Shown here piece by piece: positions 1 through 6,880 of a stretch of DNA of 8,163 nt (its first letter is position 1; every line of letters starts with the position of its first letter). Under the pieces are notes generated by a model. That model was not told the origin of the DNA and did no database searches. It saw nothing but the letters and a program-made list of their open reading frames with translations. The DNA comes from Ignavibacteriaceae bacterium (GTDB lineage: Bacteria > Bacteroidota > Ignavibacteria > Ignavibacteriales > Ignavibacteriaceae), in contig JAIOIM010000435.1 of assembly GCA_019912505.1 (NCBI GenBank), forward strand, positions 1-8,163, given 5' to 3'. Position numbers and translations under genes: made by a program.

Positions 1-2814
1 TAATAATTGTGTTATAACCGGCTTGCCTGTATTGATAAACTGTATGGCTGCATCATCGCTTGCCAGCAAACTTGTAAGCGTGTCATTCTCCGACAAATCA
101 TCTTCGATAATGACGATATTTTTTATCGGTTTACCAATTGAAGCCGAGAGACGTTTGATAGTTGAAATTAGATTATTGCCGGCAGGTTTTATATAATAAT
201 CAAATACATCAACCCCATACCCTTTGTTTTCATCATTTTTTATATTTACAAGAATAAGCTGAATATTTGAAGTTTCAGAATTATCTTTTACGCTTTTTAT
301 TATACTCCAAACATCTTTTTTCTTCATGTTAAGATCCACCACTATCGCAATCGGATTTTTCTTTTTTACAGTATAAACAATATCTGCTTCCGGGTTATAA
401 AAAACCGTCTCATAGCCAAGCGATGATAAATATTGCTCCATCATAAAACGAATTTCATTATCCTCTTCAACAATAAGTACTGGCTGCTCTGTTACTGTTC
501 CAGTTTTCTCTTCCTTTTCTATTATAGGTGCTGCCTTAACCCCAATTTTAACAAGCGGTATTTTGAAAATAAAAGTAGAACCGCTGCCGGGCACACTCTC
601 AACCTCAAGAGAGCCGTTGAGCAGGTTTGCAATTTTTTTGCAAATTGCTAAGCCAAGCCCGGTGCCGCCATATTTTTTTGTTGAAGTGCCATCAACCTGC
701 CTGAACTCCTCAAAAATTACTTTTTGATGTTCGGCTGAAATTCCAACTCCCGTATCGATAACTTCAAATTGAAGTTCGGTAGTTTTTGGTTGAGATATAT
801 TAAGTACAACATTTCCTTTATCGGTAAACTTTATTGCATTAGCCATCAGATTTATAAGCACCTGTATAACTTTGCCGCGGTCGGTACGGATTATCAGCTT
901 TGGTTCGGCATTGTAAATAACTCTAAAATTTATTGCCTTATTTATAACAAGCGGACTTATAGAAGTTTCAGCTTCCATTATTATTTCTTCAATAAGCACA
1001 TCTTCTTCACGAAGTTCCATTTTGCCGGCTTCAATTTTTGAAAGATCAAGGATGTCATTAATAAGATTCATTAACCGATGACCGCTTTTTAACACAACGC
1101 TTATTCTTTCGTAATCTTTACCTGTTACCCCACCCTGTTCAAGCACAAGCTCGGTTAACCCCAGTATAGAATTCATCGGCGTGCGAAGCTCGTGCGACAT
1201 ACTTGCTAGGAACTGCGATTTTAGTTTTGTAGCTTCCTCGGCGCGCTGTTTTTGTGCTTCTAACTCCCCTGCTTTTTCTTTTAACTTTTGATGAAGTTCT
1301 ACTAATGTTTCGTTTTGTTTTCTGATATGATCATTTTGTTTTTGAAATTCATCATTTAAGTTTTTTAGTTCGGAAACAAAATTTTCGAGTTGAACAAATG
1401 CAACCGCATTAGTTAAACCTATTGCAAGCTGTTCCAATATTTTATTCAAATATTCTTTTGATTCGGTTGAGGGATTTTCCACACCGCCCAGTTCTAACAC
1501 GGCAACAACTTTATTATTGTAGAGGATGGGTTGAATTAAAAGATACTTTAAGTTGAAGGATAATAACCCGTTGGAAACTACAGGTAAATCTTCAGCCGAA
1601 GTTATTTCCATAGGTTCTTTGTTTTTAATTATCGGTTTTAATAATTCCAATTCTTCCTGTGATGAAGATGTTGCTTTTAACCCGTGAGTGCTTATTATTT
1701 TTGCATCTTCACCATCAACCATAAAAATTGCGCCCACGGTAAATTTGCAGGTTTTAATAATCTTCTTTAATGCTTCGTCAGATATTTCTTGCAGCGTAGG
1801 ATTTTTGTTGATCAGTGTAATAAACTCTGAGTACTCCTGTTTCGATTTTTGATTTTTATCGAGTTCCTCAACCATAATATTAAAAGCTTTTGCAAGATGT
1901 CCGAGTTCATCATTAGATTTAACGGAAATTTTATTTGTGAAGTTTCCGTGTCTAATATTTTCGGTGGCATTACTTAATTGCGTTATCTGTCTACGAAATC
2001 TATCGGTAAATAAATATGTAAGTATTAGCGATAAAACTACCCCGGAAAACCCAATTAGAATTAACAAGTACTTTAAATTAGTTCTTAATTCTGTTGCTTC
2101 TTTAAGAACTGTAAAAATTATAAACTCAAAATTAACACTTGTGGGTGGGTACTCCGTTGGTTTAAAAATGGTAGCCAGAAGATCGTTGTGCTCGGTTCCC
2201 TGCGAATATAGAGCAAAATTATGTCTTTGGGAGAGATGATTGAAAGCTGATTTTATATCGTATGTATATATATTATTTATCGATTCATTTGAAACAACTA
2301 CCGGAGTAGTTTGCCAGATAAAAGCTATTTCAGCACCAATTTTTTTTGCCAGCCCGGTAAGCTCTGCCTGATTAAGGATTCTGCCGAAGTAATAATATGT
2401 GCCGTCAAGGTGGCGGTATCCTTTTATTATTGCGTAAGGATTATCCCTGTTAAATTCATCAAGAGTAAACAGTTGGCTTTTAATATCAACAGGCTCAACA
2501 AAAGAAACCGATGCAAGCATTTTAGTGGAATCATTTACAACCTGCAGAATAAAATCAATGTTTCTATCTTTGAGCATTTCTGCATCAATATTTGGATGTA
2601 CATCATCCTTCACAAGGTATAAAAAGTCATACTCCGTCTCCTGAAGGTATTCGTTGTAAAAGTAAACAAAATCGTTGGCAGAATTGAGGAGGTATTTTGA
2701 TTGTTGTGAGTTAAGCAGATTATACATTATTGAATAAAATGCAAATGCGGAACTTCCCACAATTATTACAACAATAACAAAATTTATAAGAAGAATTCGA
2801 TAACTGATTTTCAT
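1..2814 (-). CDS. Hybrid sensor histidine kinase with HAMP, GAF-like and tandem receiver domains (3' end cut by window)
   Basis: The reading frame is open from the ATG at 2814 to position 1 (938 codons) with no stop, so the C-terminus lies outside the window. Domain order: membrane helix (about 7-30); periplasmic sensor of about 215 residues, possibly Cache-like; second membrane helix (about 249-268); HAMP (about 269-322, with SNDELGHLAKAFN); GAF-like domain (about 330-475); coiled coil (about 480-532); HisKA with His541 (SHELRTPMNSIL); HATPase with the N box (about 651-664), DTGVGI (687-692), FEEFRQVD (701-708) and GGTGLGL (716-722). Receiver 1 (about 778-895) and the first 40 residues of receiver 2 (IVIIEDD, about 900-906) follow. 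The kinase should autophosphorylate His541. Receiver 1 keeps D827 and K876 but is divergent: Asn857 replaces the switch Thr/Ser, and the MPxxDG loop is MKKKDV. The gene follows the stand-alone receiver by five bases and is probably co-transcribed. The ligand is unknown. Confidence 0.9.
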   Translation of the reverse strand, partial: MKISYRILLINFVIVVIIVGSSAFAFYSIMYNLLNSQQSKYLLNSANDFVYFYNEYLQETEYDFLYLVKDDVHPNIDAEMLKDRNIDFILQVVNDSTKMLASVSFVEPVDIKSQLFTLDEFNRDNPYAIIKGYRHLDGTYYYFGRILNQAELTGLAKKIGAEIAFIWQTTPVVVSNESINNIYTYDIKSAFNHLSQRHNFALYSQGTEHNDLLATIFKPTEYPPTSVNFEFIIFTVLKEATELRTNLKYLLILIGFSGVVLSLILTYLFTDRFRRQITQLSNATENIRHGNFTNKISVKSNDELGHLAKAFNIMVEELDKNQKSKQEYSEFITLINKNPTLQEISDEALKKIIKTCKFTVGAIFMVDGEDAKIISTHGLKATSSSQEELELLKPIIKNKEPMEITSAEDLPVVSNGLLSFNLKYLLIQPILYNNKVVAVLELGGVENPSTESKEYLNKILEQLAIGLTNAVAFVQLENFVSELKNLNDEFQKQNDHIRKQNETLVELHQKLKEKAGELEAQKQRAEEATKLKSQFLASMSHELRTPMNSILGLTELVLEQGGVTGKDYERISVVLKSGHRLMNLINDILDLSKIEAGKMELREEDVLIEEIIMEAETSISPLVINKAINFRVIYNAEPKLIIRTDRGKVIQVLINLMANAIKFTDKGNVVLNISQPKTTELQFEVIDTGVGISAEHQKVIFEEFRQVDGTSTKKYGGTGLGLAICKKIANLLNGSLEVESVPGSGSTFIFKIPLVKIGVKAAPIIEKEEKTGTVTEQPVLIVEEDNEIRFMMEQYLSSLGYETVFYNPEADIVYTVKKKNPIAIVVDLNMKKKDVWSIIKSVKDNSETSNIQLILVNIKNDENKGYGVDVFDYYIKPAGNNLISTIKRLSASIGKPIKNIVIIEDDLSENDTLTSLLASDDAAIQFINTGKPVITQLL

Positions 2815-2819
2815 TTGAT

Positions 2820-3185
2820 TTAAGTATCTCTTTGAAGAACCTTACGTATGGTAATTAACAGTTCATCGAAATCGTAGGGTTTACTTATAAAATCGCTGGC
2901 ACCCATTTTGGCTGAATCGATGGCACTTTTAACATCGGCATAGGCGGTTAAAACTATAATTTTAACGTTGATGTTTCGATCCTGCAGTTCTTTTAGAACT
3001 TCAAATCCGTCCATACCGGGCATTTTTAAATCAAGCAGAACGAGGTCAGTTTTTACGCGCGAAAGAAAATCAAATACAGCAACGCCGTTATTTACGTAAT
3101 CAACATCGTAACCAACTTCTGCCAATTCCTCTTTAAGAAGAGTACATAAATTAATATCGTCATCAACAATTAATATCGATTCCAT
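2820..3185 (-). CDS. Single-domain CheY-like response regulator
   Basis: This 121-residue protein is a complete stand-alone receiver with no output domain. The acidic pair is D8/D9 (ILIVDDD), the phospho-acceptor is D52 (LVLLDLKMPGMDG), the switch Thr is T80 (IIVLTAY), the aromatic is F99 and the conserved Lys is K102 (SKP), so all catalytic residues are present. Such proteins act by binding a partner when phosphorylated, or as relay intermediates. The gene starts with ATG seven bases after the secretin stop, with a weak AGG site, and ends five bases before the histidine kinase start. That position makes the kinase its likely phosphodonor. A DNA-binding role is unlikely because no effector domain is present. 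Its target is unknown; the pilus/secretion motor or another relay protein are the natural candidates. Confidence 0.92.
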   Translation of the reverse strand: MESILIVDDDINLCTLLKEELAEVGYDVDYVNNGVAVFDFLSRVKTDLVLLDLKMPGMDGFEVLKELQDRNINVKIIVLTAYADVKSAIDSAKMGASDFISKPYDFDELLITIRKVLQRDT

Positions 3186-3192
3186 ACAATAC

Positions 3193-4446
3193 CTATTCTT
3201 CTTTAGTAGATTGATTAAATTGATAGAGTTTTATTTTTTCTCTCTGTTTCAGAATTTCGTCTTGTATTGGATTTTTTGAACCGTTAGGCCATGCAAGCCT
3301 TTCCTTTAAGGAAGGAACAAGTGTAGCCTTTATCAGCAATACCAATTCTTTTTTATTAACGCTTGTTTCATCACTGCCAAAAATATATCGGAGACCAAAG
3401 AACCACCATGGCAAATCTTTAAGAAACGGAATCCCGGTTCTAACTTTTGTGTCTTCATTTACAAATAAACCGCCAATAATAATTTCTTCACCATCAAGCA
3501 TTAAGACCTGCGTGTTTGCCATAGTTTTATTTATAATGGTTGTTGCCGGGTCAGGCACATAAGAACTTCTCTCCGCATTTATTTCGAGCAAAATATAATC
3601 TACGCCATCCTGGGTGTAAATGTAAGGCGTCACTTCAATTATTGAACCTGTTGAATAAAAGTTTTCTATTACATTGCCGGAAAAGTCTCTTTGTTTTATA
3701 GAGATATCAGAACCAACCTGAAGCTTAGCTTTTATTCTGTCTCTAACGGTTATGTTTGGGCTTGCAATTATTTCGCCAAGATTTTCATTTTCAAAAAACC
3801 TAAATAATGATGTAGCCTCGCCAAAAAATCCCCCTGCATCGAAAGTTGATTTTGTATTTAATTCAAAATTAGGAGAAAGCTGCTGCTGCTGACTTGAACC
3901 TCCGGACGAACTGCCGGAGTTAAGTGCAGCCTGTTTTTCCTGGTCAATTCCAATCTTGCCTCCAATATCCAATCCCTTGCCCGAAAGTAAAAATCTCCAG
4001 TCCATCCCGCGTTGTCTTGCTTCGGTAACATTCATCTCAAAAAATACAGCCGAAATATTTATTTCGCGCGAATCTACTGTTGCATAATTCTTTAAATTTC
4101 TCTCCTCCTCTAGTACAGCGACTTTTGATTTTACAACGATTAAATCTTCCTTTATCTCGTAAATCAACCCTTTCATATTAACCAATGCAAGCAAGGCTTT
4201 TTCATAATGAACATTGGTCAACTCAATACCTATCGGATCATCCGACTGATAAGCAGATACTATTTTTCTGCCGGATGTTCTTTCGCTTACTTTACTCAAC
4301 AAATCAATCGCTTGATTATAAGTAAGAGTTGAGGCTAATGTAACCATCTCGTCCGGGTTGTGGTAAGATTTTATTTGGTTTTCCATCCACTGCTGAGGAA
4401 AAAGGATGGAAGATGCCAACACAATTATTAGTAATAGCTTTTTCAT
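3193..4446 (-). CDS. pilQ: Short PilQ/GspD-type secretin
   Basis: This 417-residue outer-membrane pore protein of the secretin family begins with a signal peptide (about 1-18, KKLLLIIVLASSILFP) without a lipobox cysteine. One STN/N0-like domain (about 40-108) is followed directly by the secretin beta domain (about 127-378). Recognisable parts are the first strand INISAVFFEMNV (129-140), SPNITVRDRIKAKLQVGSDI (229-248), GSIIEVTPYIY (267-277), and the signature DGEEIIIGGLF (318-328) followed by GIPFLKDLP (338-346). A charged tail (about 380-417) could be a pilotin-binding segment. PilQ and GspD are usually 600-750 residues with AMIN or several N-domains, so this is a reduced version. A Ser/Gly/Gln-rich insert (177-191) sits in the region that usually forms the pore gate. 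The ATG start overlaps the preceding stop (ATGA), and the signal peptide supports it. The family call is secure; whether it serves a pilus or a secretion system is not decided by the sequence. Confidence 0.9.
   Translation of the reverse strand: MKKLLLIIVLASSILFPQQWMENQIKSYHNPDEMVTLASTLTYNQAIDLLSKVSERTSGRKIVSAYQSDDPIGIELTNVHYEKALLALVNMKGLIYEIKEDLIVVKSKVAVLEEERNLKNYATVDSREINISAVFFEMNVTEARQRGMDWRFLLSGKGLDIGGKIGIDQEKQAALNSGSSSGGSSQQQQLSPNFELNTKSTFDAGGFFGEATSLFRFFENENLGEIIASPNITVRDRIKAKLQVGSDISIKQRDFSGNVIENFYSTGSIIEVTPYIYTQDGVDYILLEINAERSSYVPDPATTIINKTMANTQVLMLDGEEIIIGGLFVNEDTKVRTGIPFLKDLPWWFFGLRYIFGSDETSVNKKELVLLIKATLVPSLKERLAWPNGSKNPIQDEILKQREKIKLYQFNQSTKEE
3874..3918 (-). repeat. Ser/Gly/Gln-rich low-complexity insert with a (CAG)4 run in the secretin gene
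   Basis: Codons 177-191 of the secretin gene encode NSGSSSGGSSQQQQL, ending in four consecutive CAG codons (3880-3891). The stretch is in frame and probably forms a flexible loop in the gate region. A change in CAG copy number would lengthen or shorten the loop without shifting the frame. Confidence 0.5.
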
Positions 4447-5348
4447 TTTTGAAATCTCATTTTATTTTGATTCTGATTTTCTCTTTCCAGATTTAAAACA
4501 ACTTTTTCAATTATTCCACCTTTATTAAGGATAAAACTAACCTTATTATTATCATAATCAATTTTTGTTAAATAACCCAGGTAAACTTGTTCACCCTCCC
4601 ATAATAAATATGTGTTCCCTTTGGAATCAGACAGGAATGCCCCTTCGGGTATTAGAGCTAATAGCCTAGAGCCCTGTACATCGAGGAGGTCATCTAAATT
4701 CGGTGGAATTTCGTTTCTAACTAAAGGATAAAACGGATTATAAATTGAGGGAGCGTCTATATCGTTTTCTATTGAAAGTGTTGTTGCAAATCTATCGTTT
4801 AACGAGTAGTAAACATCTACTATCATTGTAATTGTAACATAAAATTGAGGTACGCCTTCTTCATCGGTTTGCACATAATTTGCAAACGAAGCCTCTTTTA
4901 TTTTCTTTAGCTCTTTGCTTTGCTCAATTGCAAAAATTAATTTATAAATGTCGTTGTATGTACCGCCGCCGGTTATATCATATTCGTGGTAGAAAAAATC
5001 TTTCTCAGGGAATACATCCATATACTTAACATCAATCTGTGTAGCATTAGTAAAATGATTGGTTACGCCGGTTAAAAAGTCGAAAAATTTTATTGACGAT
5101 AAATCTTTCGGGATGTTAAACTTTCTTGCTGCCAGTATAGAATCTAAAGAAGCGGCTCTAACTAACAGGGTCTTATACTGCTGTGTTAGTAATTCGGAGT
5201 CATAGTTATTTGCTTTTAATGCGGCAAGCTGTTTATTCTTTTTTTCAATGCTGATGTGTTGAATAAAGTAAATAAATGCACCGCCTGCGGCTAATAAAAA
5301 AATTAGTAAAGCAACAAGCACAAGAGTATTTTTTATTTTCCTATTCAT
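4443..5348 (-). CDS. pilO: PilO-like protein with C-terminal PilP/GspC-HR-like domain
   Basis: This 301-residue bitopic inner-membrane protein starts with a short basic cytoplasmic tail and one membrane helix (about 9-29). A coiled coil (about 31-72) and an alpha/beta domain of PilO/GspM ferredoxin-like type (about 84-185) follow. A linker carries NPF (204-206), then a small beta domain (about 222-288) resembles PilP and the HR domain of GspC: VQGSRLLALI, an aspartate-rich turn, YLLWEGEQVYLGYLTKI, then V-F and V-L-N-L strands. In PilP the same order is found (DPF linker, then Gly-rich strands around a GD-LG turn), and that domain contacts the secretin. The chain therefore seems to merge PilO and PilP, so one protein could bridge the PilM/N partner to the secretin across the periplasm. 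It overlaps the gene before by one base (TAATG) and the secretin gene after by four bases (ATGA). PilO assignment rests on layout and position; the PilP part rests on pattern and needs a profile search. Confidence 0.75.
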   Translation of the reverse strand: MNRKIKNTLVLVALLIFLLAAGGAFIYFIQHISIEKKNKQLAALKANNYDSELLTQQYKTLLVRAASLDSILAARKFNIPKDLSSIKFFDFLTGVTNHFTNATQIDVKYMDVFPEKDFFYHEYDITGGGTYNDIYKLIFAIEQSKELKKIKEASFANYVQTDEEGVPQFYVTITMIVDVYYSLNDRFATTLSIENDIDAPSIYNPFYPLVRNEIPPNLDDLLDVQGSRLLALIPEGAFLSDSKGNTYLLWEGEQVYLGYLTKIDYDNNKVSFILNKGGIIEKVVLNLERENQNQNKMRFQK

Positions 5349-6880
5349 TACAACCCTTGCTCGTAGCCGTTTTTATTAAAAGTAATTGTAAACTTGTAGG
5401 CGTTTTTTTCTCGCAAGGATTCGAATAAAATATTTTTTAATATCGCGCTCCCTTTTAATGTGTACGCAAAATCTGTAAGCACATATTTGTTTAGTGCATA
5501 TCCTTCAATAATAATTTTGTTTTCTTCTTCTTTTGTTAATTTGGTAAACCAAAGCGTTTGCCTGCCCTGGGCAAAATCTGATATTTCTTTTACAATGCGC
5601 GTCCATACACCTGTACCCGTATTTGCTGAATCGAGTATTGTTTGTGTTTGATCGAAGCTGTTTATTTTCCCCTCTACGTCGGCTATTTTGTTTAGTATTT
5701 CGAGGTTCTGCTGTTGAAGAATTGTGTTTTTACCGAGGTCAACATCAAGGGCTTTTTCATCCTGGTTGTTTATTAAAATCTGCATTGTTATAAAAAATGC
5801 AGCGGCAAATAACAATGGAAGCATTGCATAACCATGCCATGCAAATTGAAAAAACTTTTGATCTTCTTTTACATACTTCGGAAGTAAATTAATTCCTTTA
5901 TGTTCTTCACTAAGCTCATCAAAATAATCGTTGGCAATAGCCATTGGTACGCTAAACGAAGATATTTTTTCCCGCTGATCGGCAGAATATTCGGATAAAT
6001 CGATGTCGTCAAATTCCAGGCGGGATACGTTTGCTTCCGGAAATGTACCATAGAATGAAAGGATAAGATTTTCCGAATCGTCTTCGCCGCAAACTATAAT
6101 GTTATCGAGGGAAGAAATTCCGCCATTTTCCATTTCGAGCAGAATCTTTGAAAAGTAAACATCGTAAGTATGAAGGTTTAATGTGCCGATGTCTAACGTG
6201 CCGCCGATATGTTTTAATTTTCTTCCGTGCAGAAAGATAAGCTTGCTGTATTCTTTACCAATGTATACTACAAGAGAGTGGTCATCCGGGAAGAATTTTT
6301 TTCTTTTTGCAACATAATATGCAAGAGAAATTTCGGCGCTTTTAACAGAGGGTATCTTGTAATAACGTTTACCGTTGTGCCGTGCAAGTGAGTTTATAAG
6401 GCTTATGCAATTAACATCGCCGGTTAAAAAGACAGACAACAAAGATCTGTCGGCTAACTCAATATAACCAAGGTTTTCTTTGTCGATGTTTACATTTTTT
6501 GTTTCCTGGATATCAGAAATAATTTCTTGCGTAACCTTTGCAATGCCTGCCTTCTTGCTTACTTCAAAAATATGATAATAAATAGCCGGCTCGGTAAGCC
6601 CCGGAATAAAAAGACACTTTGATAAATTTATTCCTTTTAATTCAGAATTAATTAACGCGGGGTTTGAAATGCCGAGCGATCCCTCATTCTTTTCGGCATC
6701 GTTAAAGTTTAATGTATCGCCTTCAATTTGAATTGAAGCAAACGCAGGATCAACTTCGTGCTTGTGTGTAAGCACATCAAATGAAGCTGTACGCAGAAGT
6801 TTTATCTTTTCCTTCTCTTTGGAAACTACCGCTATCTTAGTGTCAGTGCCTTCGCAATATATACAAATTAGTGTTTTCAA
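5348..6880 (-). CDS. pilM: PilM-PilN fusion (GspL-like) inner-membrane assembly protein
   Basis: This 510-residue protein has a cytoplasmic actin-like domain of the PilM/GspL type (about 1-322), the motif INLLP (330-334), one membrane segment (about 350-370, YAMLPLLFAAAFFITMQILI), a coiled-coil stretch (about 373-415) and a periplasmic ferredoxin-like domain (about 423-505). INLLP is the conserved cytoplasmic N-terminal motif of PilN that docks on PilM. Its position between an actin-like domain and a membrane helix shows PilM and PilN joined in one chain, as in GspL of type II secretion. Family knowledge places such proteins in the inner membrane, linking the ATPase/platform to PilO. The nucleotide motifs look worn: phosphate-1 reads CIYCEGTDTK (6-15), Tyr206 stands where phosphate-2 normally has Asp (VVYIG), and the adenosine loop is CGEDD (264-268) rather than a GG loop. 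The TTG start abuts the ATPase stop (TAATTG), and the stop overlaps the next start by one base (TAATG). No better upstream start exists. The fold is assigned from motifs and layout, not from close overall identity. Confidence 0.82.
   Translation of the reverse strand: MKTLICIYCEGTDTKIAVVSKEKEKIKLLRTASFDVLTHKHEVDPAFASIQIEGDTLNFNDAEKNEGSLGISNPALINSELKGINLSKCLFIPGLTEPAIYYHIFEVSKKAGIAKVTQEIISDIQETKNVNIDKENLGYIELADRSLLSVFLTGDVNCISLINSLARHNGKRYYKIPSVKSAEISLAYYVAKRKKFFPDDHSLVVYIGKEYSKLIFLHGRKLKHIGGTLDIGTLNLHTYDVYFSKILLEMENGGISSLDNIIVCGEDDSENLILSFYGTFPEANVSRLEFDDIDLSEYSADQREKISSFSVPMAIANDYFDELSEEHKGINLLPKYVKEDQKFFQFAWHGYAMLPLLFAAAFFITMQILINNQDEKALDVDLGKNTILQQQNLEILNKIADVEGKINSFDQTQTILDSANTGTGVWTRIVKEISDFAQGRQTLWFTKLTKEEENKIIIEGYALNKYVLTDFAYTLKGSAILKNILFESLREKNAYKFTITFNKNGYEQGL
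5354..5358 (-). promoter_or_regulatory. Ribosome binding site of the PilO/PilP gene
   Basis: AAGGG on the minus strand lies five bases before the ATG at 5348, inside the last codons of the PilM/N gene. It is the clearest Shine-Dalgarno-like site in the window and supports the ATG of the TAATG junction as the true start. The other genes have only weak sites and probably rely on coupling. Confidence 0.5.

Noticed and set aside
433..1041. Plus-strand open frames of 72 and 90 codons (433-651, 769-1041).
   Set aside because: They are antisense to the HATPase and receiver region of the hybrid kinase, have low-complexity Phe/Tyr/Asn-rich translations and no ribosome site or recognisable domain.
1937..2622. 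Plus-strand open frames of about 100 codons (1937-2239, 2311-2622).
   Set aside because: Antisense shadows of the HAMP/sensor part of the kinase, whose frame is continuous and carries clear motifs.
2815..3192. A possible promoter or terminator separating the secretin from the two-component genes.
   Set aside because: The gaps are only seven and five bases, with no hairpin plus T-run and no room for a promoter outside coding sequence.
5460..6051. Small open frames on the plus strand (5460-5651) and in another minus frame (5869-6051).
   Set aside because: Both lie inside the PilM/N gene, which has recognisable domains across these positions; neither translation shows a plausible domain.
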